Below are positions 28,314 to 38,800 of a DNA stretch of 64,000 nucleotides, piece after piece. The stretch is taken from contig NZ_KB455575.1 in assembly GCF_000341735.1 (NCBI RefSeq), positions 4,866,766 to 4,930,765 of the forward strand, in the 5' to 3' direction. The notes below the pieces were generated by a model that saw only the letters and a program-made list of their open reading frames with translations, had not been told where the DNA came from and ran no database searches. A program made the translations under genes and the position numbers. The first letter of the stretch is position 1, and the number at the start of each line of letters is the position of its first letter. This stretch comes from Methylotuvimicrobium buryatense 5G (GTDB lineage: Bacteria > Pseudomonadota > Gammaproteobacteria > Methylococcales > Methylomonadaceae).

Positions 28314-29855
28314 ATGAACAAACTTAAATATGGCTTAGTGTGCGTGCTAACCGCAAGCGCATTTAACGCCGGAGCCGAAGATTTACTGACGATCTACCGC
28401 CAAGCGCTGGAAGCAGACCCTCAACTCCGTTCGGCGCAATTGCAAGTTGAAATCGGCTCGGCGCAAAAAGGCCAAGCCTTAGGGCAAATGTTGCCGCAGA
28501 TCAACGGTACCGCTAACTGGTCGAAAAATGAACAAAAAATATTTGCCCAAGGCGGGGCTATCAACAACAGCTACCCGGGCACGCGCTATTTTTTATCGCT
28601 TAACCAAACGCTGGTAGATTTCGCCAAATTTTGGGATTGGCGCCGGGCGTCCAAGGTAGAAGATCAGTATGCCGCGGAAGCCATAGAAGCGCAAAACGAA
28701 TTGCTTCATAAAGTCGTAGAGCGCTACTTCGATTGGTTGCAAGCGGATGACGAACTCAACTTTGCCCGCAGTGAAAAACAAGCTACAAAAAAACAGCTGG
28801 AACAAGTGCGTAAACAATACGCCAAGCAAATGCTAAAAATAACCGATGTTTACGCGTTAGAGGCTCGACTGGACCAGCTTGAGGCAGAAGAAATCATCGC
28901 CGAATCCAAACTCGTTAAAGCCGAAGAAAGCCTCCGCGAACTGACCGGCGTGCATCCGAGCCAACCGCACGGCTTACAGGACAATGTCGAGTTCAACAAG
29001 ATAGATGGCGACTTAAAAGATTGGATAGCCATGGCCCAAAGCCAAAATCCGGCAATGATGGCCAAAACCATCGCGATTGAAGCGGCCGAAAACAATGTCG
29101 CGGTACAAAAATCGAAATACATGCCGGTCGTCGATCTGCAACTGAACTATTTTGATACCGACACCGGTTTCCAAAGTACCCAGACACCGCAGATTCAAAC
29201 GCAAGTGGCCGCGATCAATGTAAATGTCCCGTTATTCTCCGGCGGCACCACTACGCATCAACTGTTCGAGGCGCAGCACAGATTAGAGCAAAGCAAAAAC
29301 GACAACGAGGCGACTTTACGCGCCTTGATCAAAGAAACCAGCGATGCCTTTCTCAGTTCAAACGCCAGCGTTAGACATATCAAGGCCGCCCAAAAAGCTC
29401 TGGAGTCGTCGGTCAAGTCTCGGGAGTCCATGGAGCGCGGTCTTTTTTACGGTGTCGTCACCGTAAGCGACCTGATCCAAGCGCAGCAAAGCGAATACAT
29501 GTCCAAGCGGGACTTATCAATAGCGCGCTATACCTATATCAAAAACCGAATCCGTTTCTTACGATCCATAGGTTCGGTCAATGAAAACAATATATTCGAA
29601 ATCAACGAATGGCTGGACATGGCCGAGCAGGAAGTCAACGCCTCCCCAGTGTCGACCACCGCAGCCCTTCCGCATGCAAACGATGATAAGCCGAACCTGA
29701 AAGAAGCAAGCCGACAAGACACGCCGGCAAAAGAAATGGCGCAAAGGCCGCAAGACGAGCCGCAAATGGAATGGGACAACGAAACCATGGAAAGGGTCTT
29801 ACACGAAATCAAAAATTCGCAGAACCTGCAAAACAGCGAAAATCGCACCGAATAA
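28314..29855 (+). CDS. Type I secretion outer-membrane channel (TolC family)
   Basis: Beginning at the ATG at 28314, just after the adaptor stop, the product has 513 residues. An upstream in-frame start at 28251 lies inside the adaptor gene and would precede the signal peptide, so it was not used. The signal peptide is YGLVCVLTASAFNAGAED. Two efflux repeats follow: LLTIYRQALEADPQLRSAQL, and DWIAMAQSQNPAMMAKTIAIEAAENNV, with PVVDLQLNYFDTDT in between. A hydrophilic tail of about 75 residues (SPVSTTAALPHANDDKPN...) is longer than in classical TolC. It forms the exit duct of the type I system. Confidence 0.92.
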   Translation: MNKLKYGLVCVLTASAFNAGAEDLLTIYRQALEADPQLRSAQLQVEIGSAQKGQALGQMLPQINGTANWSKNEQKIFAQGGAINNSYPGTRYFLSLNQTLVDFAKFWDWRRASKVEDQYAAEAIEAQNELLHKVVERYFDWLQADDELNFARSEKQATKKQLEQVRKQYAKQMLKITDVYALEARLDQLEAEEIIAESKLVKAEESLRELTGVHPSQPHGLQDNVEFNKIDGDLKDWIAMAQSQNPAMMAKTIAIEAAENNVAVQKSKYMPVVDLQLNYFDTDTGFQSTQTPQIQTQVAAINVNVPLFSGGTTTHQLFEAQHRLEQSKNDNEATLRALIKETSDAFLSSNASVRHIKAAQKALESSVKSRESMERGLFYGVVTVSDLIQAQQSEYMSKRDLSIARYTYIKNRIRFLRSIGSVNENNIFEINEWLDMAEQEVNASPVSTTAALPHANDDKPNLKEASRQDTPAKEMAQRPQDEPQMEWDNETMERVLHEIKNSQNLQNSENRTE

Positions 29856-29940
29856 AAAACAAAATTCGAGCGTGTATTCATGATGGGGTTCGCTCTGCGC
29901 TACCCAATCTCCATTAGCGGCATATTAAACTTACGATGCC

Positions 29941-30090
29941 GTAGGATGGGTAGCAGCGAAGCGGAAACCCATCGCTTTGTTTGAGGGCGGGTACGGTTAT
30001 GATAACGCCGCCCATGACCAATCCGCGATTTGTTAAAATGACTTTCGTGGCGTTCTATGGTGGGTTTCGCTTTGCTCTACCCACCCTACA
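29941..30090 (+). repeat. Left arm of a 150-bp inverted repeat flanking the RTX gene
   Basis: GTAGGATGGGTAGCAGCG through GCTCTACCCACCCTACA. The same sequence, inverted and about 93 percent alike by eye, is found at 33066-33509, where element H splits it. A short partial copy at 22311 shows the sequence is also dispersed elsewhere. Confidence 0.85.
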
Positions 30091-30136
30091 TAGCTTTAAG
30101 TGCGAAAAGGTATCAGAAAGGCGTTCTTCAAATACC

Positions 30137-32818
30137 TCAAAAAAACTCAAAATCGGCAACAGTCAAATTAGCCGCAGTAAAAGTACCCGCATCAACAATC
30201 CCCACCTTGACGATGGGTTCCGCTTTGGAATTGTTTTCGGCATCGTAATAGAGAATCCCGGTTTTAGTATTGTAAACGAGAAACGAAGCCGTGTCGGTGT
30301 GAGCCTTTCTTAGTCCCGGGCCGCTGATGAAATTGATGTTTCCGTTTTGATTCGGGTCTAACCCCGAATATATCGTGGAACTTAGTTTGATGATGTCGTT
30401 CGAAAAATCAACGATAAAATCTCGATTTTTTGCACTGGGAGGGGTATCGAAAACAAAAGTATCCGTTCCCGGTCCGCCGCTTAGTCTGTCTCGGCCTAAT
30501 CCGCCGTAGATGATGTCGTCGCCGGCTCCACCGAAAATCTTATTATTGCCGTCATTGCCTTTCAGGATATTATTGTTGTCGTTACCGACCAGCTTAAAAT
30601 TACCTTTTCCGGTCAGCGTGACGTTGTCAATATACTCCAGTCCCTTGATCGGGCCTCTGTGCGGTTGGCTCAAATCAATGCCGGACGCGACCTGTAAAGT
30701 ATTATTGCCTCCGGTATCGAATATAACGAGCCGGTTTCCTAGCGCGATATATAAATCGTTGCCCAGGCCGCCTTGTAGGATATCCGGTTCGCCTCTAGTA
30801 TTGCCGCCGATCAAAATATCGTCGAAGTTGGTGCCGGTGAGAACGTTCGCGGTAGTCGTGTCTCTATCTTCTACTGTGATACCAATACCGGTGCTGCCTC
30901 CTTGATCAATATCGCCGATAAGAGGGATAACATCGCCGCTACTGAATTCCAGCAGCCCAACGCCTTGAATCGAATAGGCCTGGCCTTCGCCAAGTAGCGT
31001 GTAGTTGCCCGGCGTGCCGCTTAACTCATAGTCGTTGATCGATCCTTCCAATCTCAAAATATTAGACCCGCCGCCGCCGATAATCACATTATTGCCGGGG
31101 CTACCAATAAATATGTCATTACCGGGTCCGCCGATCAATATGTCGTCTCCCGCACCGCCGTCCAGTGTATTATTGCCGCGACCTCCGCGAATGACGTCGT
31201 TGCCATCGCCCCCGACCAAGACATCATTCCCGGCGCCGCCGCTGATATCGACGCCGACTGTTCCGTTGGTAATAATCGTATCGTCCCCGCTACCGCCGGA
31301 CAGTGAGCGGCCTAAAGGAATACCTAGCGCATTGTAGCGTTGCATGACGATTTCGGTGGCGGCATCGCCGTCTTGAAATACGCCTTGTTGATGGCCGTCT
31401 TGGTATTCGGCTTCCCAAGATACGACGAAGCCGCCGTCGCTCAAGCCGATGACGGTCGGTTGTTGCTGCGAATCGTGCACGGTAGTGTTGACTTGAAACT
31501 CCCCGCCCACTTTAGTGCCGTTGGCGTTAAACCGTTGGCCGTAGACGCCCCAATAACTTTCGTCTTGCAACATGGATTGCCAAACCACGACGAATCCGCC
31601 GCCGGTCAGCGCCGCGACCGCCGGGTGGGTTTGGTCGTAGGTCGTGAAGGTGTTGACATGAATTTCATCGGTTAAAACCTGACCGTTTGCATTATAGATG
31701 CGAGCAACGATACTGAAGTCATGTGCGTCAAGAGGATTAGGTGCTCTGGGATAAGCATCGCGCGGCGCTTGCCAGACCACGACGATGTTGCCGTTGTTCA
31801 GCTGTGCGGCGGTCGGAAATTTTTGCTGGCTTGCGTGTTCGTTATAATCCGGGTTACTCACAGATTTCGGTGTTTCAATGGTCGCATTGATGACGATTCC
31901 GCTGTCGTCGGCAGTCAAAAAGCCTTTAAATTGCCCGGCGTTATCGAATCGTTTGGCAAAAATCAGCATTTGTTCGGTTCCGCTGCTGATCGCTTCGTAG
32001 CCAATGATGTAGCCTCCGCCAGTAAGCGCCGTCACAAAGGCATCCGATCCGCCCGAGTCGCTGATTTTGGTTTCCCAACCCAACGGGTTGCCGAATTTAT
32101 CGAAAAGTTGACTGAATACGCCGGTTTGGTTGGGTGTGCTTCCCATGGGGATGCCGTTGTTTTGCAAAGAGTCGCCTTGGTTGGTAGAGCTCCAGGCTAC
32201 GACGAAACGGTCGTTTTGCAACACCGCTATGGCCGGCAAGCCTTGGTCGTCGGTTATCGTATCGTTGGCACGAAATATGTTAGAAGGCGATTTGCCGTCG
32301 GCATCGAACAATTGCACGTAAACCCCGCTGCCGTCGGCATCCGGTGCCGACCAGGCCAGGACGATACTGCCGTCGGAAAATAATGCAGGGCTAACATTGG
32401 CACCTTCGCCGATGCCCGAAAGGATTCTTTGCTCGATCCCAATTCCTCTGCCATTCGTGTCGAACTTTCGAAAGTAATAACCGTCAGGCCCTTGCCAAAA
32501 GTTAATGAAGCCGCCATCGGGATACGCCAGCAGAGTGGATGCATTTTGTGCGCCGGCTGTTAGGGTGTTGACCAGGGTTTCTTGCGATAGCAGTATTTGT
32601 TTGTCTAGAAAAATAATTTTTTCGATATTGATTAATCGATTCGATCCGTCGCTCCCATTGATATGCGTGACAATCACCTCATTTTCGTTAACTTCAATAG
32701 TATAGTCAGTAGAATTGCCATTGAAGAAAACGACATCTAGGCCGGCTTTACCATCGATGGTTTGATTACCGGTGGTCACATAAAAAATATCTCTGCCGTC
32801 GGTTGGAGTTGTTGACAT
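30137..32818 (-). CDS. RTX-type calcium-binding exoprotein, type I secretion substrate
   Basis: 893 residues, no signal peptide; AGAGG 8 nt before the ATG at 32818. Residues 100-495 contain about seven repeats of roughly 60 residues with the pattern VVxWxSxxxDGxxxGVYxQxFxxxG (for example GGGFVVVWQSMLQDESYWGVYGQRF), probably a beta-propeller-like domain. Two clusters of RTX nonapeptides follow, about 506-580 (SGGAGNDVLVGGDGNDVI, GGAGDDILIGGPGNDIF) and 755-795 (GGAGDDIIYGGLGRDRL). The C-terminus ends TAANLTVADFEFF, a hydrophobic tail typical of type I export signals. Ca2+ binding outside the cell folds such repeats. It is probably exported by the upstream operon, but is transcribed toward it. 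Function unknown (adhesin or matrix protein likely). Confidence 0.85.
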   Translation of the reverse strand: MSTTPTDGRDIFYVTTGNQTIDGKAGLDVVFFNGNSTDYTIEVNENEVIVTHINGSDGSNRLINIEKIIFLDKQILLSQETLVNTLTAGAQNASTLLAYPDGGFINFWQGPDGYYFRKFDTNGRGIGIEQRILSGIGEGANVSPALFSDGSIVLAWSAPDADGSGVYVQLFDADGKSPSNIFRANDTITDDQGLPAIAVLQNDRFVVAWSSTNQGDSLQNNGIPMGSTPNQTGVFSQLFDKFGNPLGWETKISDSGGSDAFVTALTGGGYIIGYEAISSGTEQMLIFAKRFDNAGQFKGFLTADDSGIVINATIETPKSVSNPDYNEHASQQKFPTAAQLNNGNIVVVWQAPRDAYPRAPNPLDAHDFSIVARIYNANGQVLTDEIHVNTFTTYDQTHPAVAALTGGGFVVVWQSMLQDESYWGVYGQRFNANGTKVGGEFQVNTTVHDSQQQPTVIGLSDGGFVVSWEAEYQDGHQQGVFQDGDAATEIVMQRYNALGIPLGRSLSGGSGDDTIITNGTVGVDISGGAGNDVLVGGDGNDVIRGGRGNNTLDGGAGDDILIGGPGNDIFIGSPGNNVIIGGGGSNILRLEGSINDYELSGTPGNYTLLGEGQAYSIQGVGLLEFSSGDVIPLIGDIDQGGSTGIGITVEDRDTTTANVLTGTNFDDILIGGNTRGEPDILQGGLGNDLYIALGNRLVIFDTGGNNTLQVASGIDLSQPHRGPIKGLEYIDNVTLTGKGNFKLVGNDNNNILKGNDGNNKIFGGAGDDIIYGGLGRDRLSGGPGTDTFVFDTPPSAKNRDFIVDFSNDIIKLSSTIYSGLDPNQNGNINFISGPGLRKAHTDTASFLVYNTKTGILYYDAENNSKAEPIVKVGIVDAGTFTAANLTVADFEFF

Positions 32819-33065
32819 TCAATTAGCCTCTTTAATTTAGATGAAGAAATTTCTTTACCCCTCGCTAGTCAAACATAGAAATCATAGGTTCTCACCCAGC
32901 ATGCTAGGAGGGCTGGGGATAGGGGTAAAAAACCGAAGAATTCGAGTGCGAGTACAATGCGTAGATTTAGAATAGTTTAGCCGTCTTTAAATGGCTATAA
33001 AAAATGGAATTTTTTTATACGTTTCCAACGCGGGAAGACAGCGGACCGAGTTTCAATAAAGGAAT

Positions 33066-33509
33066 GTAGGGTGGGTAGAGCAAAGCGAAACCCACCATAG
33101 AACGCCACGAAAGTCATTTCCTGATTAGCAAGTTTCTTCAGCTAAAGCCCAAAGATCAGCATATCCCCTAGCAGGACGGGGTTCGCAAGCCATGCGCGTC
33201 AAGCTAGAAACGGCCAACCCACATCACGCTCTTTCCCAAGCTCCAGCTTGGGAAAGACACCCCGGAAGCTCCAGCTTCCTGAGACCGACACAACCTCCGC
33301 ACATTCTGAATCAAGCCCGACTCGCTCGTTCAATCTTTCTTGATTTTCGGGAAGCTAGAGCTTCCTGAACAGGTTACCCAAGCTAGAGCTTGGGTAACAG
33401 CATAATGTCATTTTAACAAATCGCGGGAAGGACCATGAGAGGCGTTATCATAACCGTACCCGGCCTCAAACAAAGCGATGGGTTTCCGCTTCGCTGCTAC
33501 CCATTCTAC
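33066..33509 (-). repeat. Right arm of the inverted repeat, split by element H
   Basis: TGTAGGGTGGGTAGAGC ... CGCTGCTACCCATTCTAC is the reverse complement of 29941-30090. The pairing resumes exactly after element H (33120-33407), apart from the duplicated GTCATTT. Confidence 0.85.
33120..33407. mobile_element. Family H element (copy 1) with 7-bp target duplication
   Basis: Starts CCTGATTAGCAAGTTTC and contains the palindromes TTTCCCAAGCTCCAGCTTGGGAAA and TTACCCAAGCTAGAGCTTGGGTAA. It is bordered by GTCATTT at 33113-33119 and 33408-33414, present once in the intact arm at 29941-30090. The outer end is shortened compared with other H copies. Confidence 0.82.
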
Positions 33510-33549
33510 GGCGCCGGAATTACGCAGCATAACCTGGCTTAAAAATGAC

Positions 33550-33789
33550 CTAATTGGCCATGCCGGATGCAGGGTAGATTTCTTTACCGTCTTTAGCCAG
33601 TTCGTCATTCAAAACTCGAGCATAGGCCGCTCTAGCCGTTTGTGCAATGCCCAGCAAAGTATTCAGGCGTTGAATTTCAGCGTCAGTTACCCGCAGATTA
33701 TTAATCTGATTTTTGGCATTCTCAGACAGATCGTTCAAATCGTATTCAATGCCGTTGATAGTGACGATTTGTTTGTTTGCTTCACTCAT
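33550..33789 (-). CDS. Small DUF6447 protein
   Basis: 79 residues with AAGGAGA 9 nt upstream of the ATG at 33789. The sequence VTINGIEYDLNDLSENAKNQ, then LRVTDAEIQRLNTLLGIAQT and ARAAYARVLNDELAK, fits DUF6447, small cytoplasmic proteins predicted to form a beta hairpin and a long helix. Function is unknown. It lies just upstream of the RTX gene and just downstream of the SapC gene, all on the minus strand, so it may be part of the export/surface island. Confidence 0.7.
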   Translation of the reverse strand: MSEANKQIVTINGIEYDLNDLSENAKNQINNLRVTDAEIQRLNTLLGIAQTARAAYARVLNDELAKDGKEIYPASGMAN

Positions 33790-34012
33790 GAATTTAAGTC
33801 TCCTTAGTTAAGTTGTAAACGCGTGATAGTGGAATCATGGTCGCATGATTATGTTTTCTGCCCGGAGTGAATTATTCAACCCGCTCCCCAACATATCAGC
33901 CTGTCTAGGTCATAGTCGAAACGTTCAGGCCGAGATTATAAAACCCGCCCGGCAAAGGCATTGGTCCGGTTTCAAGATCAATAAAAAGCCTGCGACAGAG
34001 TGCGGGGCAGGG

Positions 34013-34834
34013 TTAAAAATTAAACTTCAAAGTATCGTCCTTAGTACCGAACAGCGCATCGAAATCCAGAGAAGGGGTCGGTTGCGCATCGCTAAGCGCC
34101 CTGTGTTCACGATAACGTAAATCCTGCAGTCGGGCCTGACTGAAAAGCTGAGCATAAGCCAGGCCTAGTGCGCTGTTTTTGGCAAGACTTTGATACGTTT
34201 CCGGGCTTAATGAGCGCAAACGTTCCTCGTCGATCTGATAAAAGCCGCCTAAATTTTGCTGTTTCTTGGCTTTTTCCGGATCGGCGTCATTAGAATTGGG
34301 CTGCCAACTGATAGTCCAAGGCTGAATCAAATCGGCTTGCTGCAGGGCATCGGTCAAAACTTGCGTCACTTGCTGGTTTTGCAGGCGTTGCGTCAAAAAG
34401 TTAAGAATTTGCCCTGCTGCCTCGGTCAATTCGCCATTCTCCTGATAAAGTAAGGTATCTCCTGGCTGGGCCGGATTATGCAACAAGGGGCTGGTGATAT
34501 CGACGGCTAGAGCCGCTTTGCCGTGTTCATCCGGCAACAGGCTGAACGGATAGCCGCGGAAATAACTCGGAACATAGGGCGCTAACCATTTGCCGTGTTT
34601 GTCCAGATAGACATTACGGTTCGGACGTAGGCCCAATAAAGCGACCAATTGAAACTTAACCGGTTCGGTAGACGATACCGGAAGAAAAGCTAAAGAATAA
34701 TAAGGTAAGGTTTGAGTCAGCTCAGCCATTAAAATCGGACAATAAACGTCCTGGCTAGCAAAAGCGTAATGAGTAAATTTTTGCCAGCCGGCTTGGCTGT
34801 GGGCTTTAGTGTCTAATAATTGCCAGCGGTTCAT
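34013..34834 (-). CDS. SapC-family protein
   Basis: 273 residues with GGAG 6 nt before the ATG at 34834. It opens WQLLDTKAHSQAGWQKF and contains the family-like core LPVSSTEPVKFQLVALLGL ... NVYLDKHGKWLAPYVPSYFRGYPF, followed by FNEEGE-like acidic sequence (LYQENGELTEAAGQILNFL). SapC was named from the sapCDEF locus of Campylobacter fetus, where sapDEF encode the type I exporter of the S-layer protein; the role of SapC itself is not settled, and relatives are also found away from S-layers. No signal peptide or membrane span. Its place beside a type I exporter and a giant surface-type protein supports a role in their biogenesis (inference). Confidence 0.75.
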   Translation of the reverse strand: MNRWQLLDTKAHSQAGWQKFTHYAFASQDVYCPILMAELTQTLPYYSLAFLPVSSTEPVKFQLVALLGLRPNRNVYLDKHGKWLAPYVPSYFRGYPFSLLPDEHGKAALAVDITSPLLHNPAQPGDTLLYQENGELTEAAGQILNFLTQRLQNQQVTQVLTDALQQADLIQPWTISWQPNSNDADPEKAKKQQNLGGFYQIDEERLRSLSPETYQSLAKNSALGLAYAQLFSQARLQDLRYREHRALSDAQPTPSLDFDALFGTKDDTLKFNF

Positions 34835-34980
34835 CGTTACTCCATTTGACGTTGTTCAAGAAACGAATTATACATGCTTTAACATTCTAAATGGGCGCAA
34901 GGCCGTATAAATTTACCACGAATCGGGTTTAATCGCAGAGCGGCGAGGCATGGTTTATACAACTCGCCCGGCAAAGAAAA

Positions 34981-35529
34981 GTGTTGTGGGAGCGACGCCT
35001 AGGTCGCGATAAATCGAAGTCGTGTCGCTAATCGACAAAACAAACGTACTCGAAGTTCCTATGGGACAAAGCCCGTATGCAGCGGAGCGGAATTCGGGAA
35101 TGGCCTGGCTCCGAGCTTCCCGGATTGCGCTATGCTCCATCCGGGCTACGCTTTTTAGACTCGCCGAAAGCGGTCGCTAGCGATTTGCCCGGGGGTCTAT
35201 GTTGGCATCATGTATGGACGACAAACCCCGTCCGACATAAGGGCGGCAAAGAAAGTGTTGTGGGAGCGACGCCTACGTGGCGATAAATCGAAGCCGTGTC
35301 GCTAATCGACAAAACAAACGTACTCGAAGCCCCTACGGCACGAAGCCCGGCAGCGTAGCGGAATACGGGAATGGTTTGGCTCCGAACTACCCGGATTGCG
35401 CCATGCACCATCCGGGCTGCGCTGTTTAGACTCGCCGAAAGCGGTCGGTAGCGATTTATCAGCGAGAATCTTTGTTAGCTTTATGCGTATGGGCGACAGC
35501 CCCCTTCCGGCATAAGGACAGCAAAAAGT
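34981..35529. repeat. Tandem duplication, 274-bp period
   Basis: Two diverged direct copies (34981-35254 and 35255-35529), each starting GTGTTGTGGGAGCGACGCC and continuing through AAATCGAAGYCGTGTCGC, CATCCGGGCTRCGCT and TAGACTCGCCGAAAGCGG. Each includes a C-type palindrome arm. They lie upstream of the giant protein gene, and no gene is inside. Confidence 0.75.
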
Positions 35530-35745
35530 CCGGCTATGGAATCGATCTATCGATAAACAAACAATGAAAAAAATATTTTAAATAATTCAATCGTATAAAA
35601 CTTAAATTACACTAAAATACTTCAATCATAGTAATAGTTAGCCAAATTTTAAGCATTATTTTACCCAATCAAAGTGCGATCCCTGGAAAAATTATTCAAA
35701 ACCTTCTATACTCAAGAACCGTAAACTATCAACTCGGTCTAGTTC

Positions 35746-35775
35746 TTTACTAAGAAAGGCTGATCAAGGTATAGT
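35746..35775 (+). promoter_or_regulatory. Candidate promoter of the giant surface protein gene
   Basis: TTTACT (35746-35751), an 18-nt spacer and TATAGT (35770-35775) would give a leader of about 70 nt with a good GGAG ribosome site at 35842. The 300 bp around it is AT-rich (35540-35850). The match is modest and other sites are possible. Confidence 0.35.
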
Positions 35776-35853
35776 GCATACAAATTCAGTACGTAATCAT
35801 AAACGTGTCTAGAGTTTCTAACAAAAAGCGAAAACCTCAATTGGAGATTTAAT

Positions 35854-38800
35854 ATGGCAGCACATTCATTGGATATCGCTCAATCCTACATGGAGACCTT
35901 ACGGTCCTATGGGCTTGAGTTTAATATCAGACAAAGCAACAACCTGACCAACCGGATGATCAACCGGTTGGAAAATCGCGGTCAAACGCCTGAAAATGTG
36001 GCGGACTGGCTGATGAGCAGAGTTGGGATTAAACAACAATTGAGGAAACTGGTTAGACAAGGCGAATTGCCTGAATTCGATCTGGACGGCAACGGCCGCC
36101 TCAGTCGAGCGGAAATGCTGAATGCGGTCTCAATCCTAGCTGAAACTGCGGTCGAAGAGGCGCCAACCAATGGTTCTACGCCTCCTCCGCCTGATCCAAG
36201 CATCACGACCTTAACGCTCACGCAAATTCCGACTCAGTACACTACCACATTAAAATGGGGCGATGTCGATGCCGATATGGCGATCGACTTCATGCAGAGC
36301 GTATTGCGCCTAAACTTGAACCAGCTAGGCTGGATGCAGGACGGTCAGTTGACTGCCAGCATCGAAAACATCACGATAAACGATGTGACTGGTGGTCTTG
36401 GTTCTACTGTCATTGTCGATGTAGAGGGTGAAGGCTTTGAATTTTTCGTTAACTCGCCGGTGGCGCTGTATGCCAGCATATTATTCGGTTTGAATCAAGA
36501 TACCGAAACCACCCAAACCGGCATCGTGCTGACGCCGACCGAAAACAACGGCGGATCCTTTGAAAACGGCATTACCTCCGATGCCGATAACCACATCATC
36601 GCTGGCCGTCCGGAACTGCTGCACGGCGCCTACATCGACGGCGGCGGAGGCTACAATACCTTGGAAGTCGACATGAAAGGCTTCTTCGCGCAGCCGTTCC
36701 AACTGTTGAACATCCAAGAGATCCACGTACAAAACCTACCGAACGTCTACAGCTTCAGTGAAACTATTTTCGGTGACAGTGCAAACTTCCCGATACCCGA
36801 CGTATATGATTGGTGGTATTGGGGCAATTCTGATTCTTATTGGGGCAGCAGCACCAACAGCATTCTTGATTTGAGTCGTGCCAGCAGCCTGGAAAGACTG
36901 GTCATCAATGAAGGTGATTTTTCGGGTTTGCGTCCACTAGGCGATCTCTACCTGGTCGGCATCAAAGCCGATGCGGTCGCCCGTCTAGAAGGCAACTTCA
37001 CCGAAGACGTCAACTTGTTCTATGGACGCGGCTTGGGTAATGCGATCAACCTGGAATTCGCCAACGTTACGATGAGTGGTGGTGAATTGGTGCTGGGTCA
37101 TAATGCCGGTACCGTGAATCTGCTTTCCGAGGGTCGTCTGAACGTCTTGGAATCTGTTGATTTCGGTAGTTTCCTGCGCGAACTGGTCATCACCGGCAAC
37201 GCCGAGCTGGCAATTCTGGATGATCTTAGCTTTGCGTTTAATGAGGCGCACATCGATGCTTCTGCGAACACGGGCGGTCTGCGCGTGTCAATCACCGATA
37301 TTACAGGCGATACTGAAGGTTATGGAAATCTTGAAGAAGTCACGATCAAAGGCTCGCAAGCCCGCGACGTGATCGAAATTTCAGGAACGGCCGATGGCGT
37401 CTGGTTGGATATCGATACCGGAGCAGGTCGTGACACTCTGATCCTGGATGGCGTCGATGCCGGAGCCGGTTCCAAATTAGCCGGCACCACCTTGACCTTG
37501 CATGTCAAAGGCGACACCAAGCTGGACTTTGTCAACATCGACGACGTCCAAGTCACAAGTGTCGTATTGTTCAGTGACAGCGATCTGGTTATCAGCCAGC
37601 AGCAATTTGCGGCTTGGGGCGGCGTTCTCACCAATAATCACCGCGATGACATCGAAATCACCGTCGTCGTAAGTCAAGACGCGACCCTGTCCGATCTGAT
37701 GGCCGGCTTCGACCTCGATAGCGACATCAAACTGAACTTCGATATCAAGAAAAATGTAACACTGACACTTACCGCCGAAGAGTTGCATAAATTTGTGGCA
37801 CAAGATGGCATCGTGTTAGGCAACGATGACAGCCAAGGTAAAGTTATCGTAACCGATGCCGGCTTAGGTTTTAGTCAAGACAACCAAAGTGCATACGCGA
37901 CAGGCGGTACCATAGGCGGCGATTTAGATAACCTGACGATCATTCGTAACGTAAATGGCTTCGAGCGTCCTGCCAAAGATCCGTTCAGTGATACATTAAC
38001 TATCGATACCACCGGTACCGAAGGCGTTGTGATCGATGCCAACGATCTTTCCGGTGTTAATGATGACGAAGATGCATTCAGCGTTAACGTGCAAAAACTG
38101 CTAATCAAAGGTGATCAACCGGTTACATTCAATGCGCCGGTCGAGTTCCTGCAAAATGATTTCACGATCGATTTCTCCGAATTGACGGGTCAATTGATCA
38201 ATCTGGAAGTGTTGAACTTCGAAGATGTGAAAAACGTCATCGGCAATGGTGCCGCGGACAGCCGCATCGATGTACAGTTCACCGGTCAAGTGGGCGCCGA
38301 AGGCAATGTCAATGGTCTGAAATCGGTAGGCGTTAGCACTTATGTGGTTACTGGCGCAACGGGACCTGGCGCGGCAACTGTAGCTACGTTCGAAGAAGCG
38401 GTCATAGAGTACTTCAAAAACCCAGGTCCAACAGCGGGAACGGCTTTGCGTGCCGCCTATGAAGCGCTTCGTGCAGAAGGTGCGGGTTTACCAGCCATTC
38501 CAGTAGGTACAGCGCCTGTACAATCAAACTTTGTTTTGAGCCAATTCGGTTTGACGGCAGGTGCACCGGTACCAGAAGGCTTCTCAGCTGCTAGCGTTTT
38601 TGCAACCTTCTACGTCTGCGACCTGACAGAAGGCGTCACCACACTGGGTCTGCAAGGCACCGATACCGTCATGTTCGCACAAATGAAGTGGGATGTAGAG
38701 CTGCTTCTTGAGGGCGACGGTTACCTAAACTGGAATGACCTGCCAAAAGCGATGGGTAACCCTAACTTGTCCAACATCGGTACGCTGATTGGTGAGTTTT

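Noticed and set aside
31340..32383. Plus-strand ORFs opposite the RTX gene
   Set aside because: Antisense shadows of repeated Gly/Asp codons; no start signals, while the RTX frame is unambiguous.
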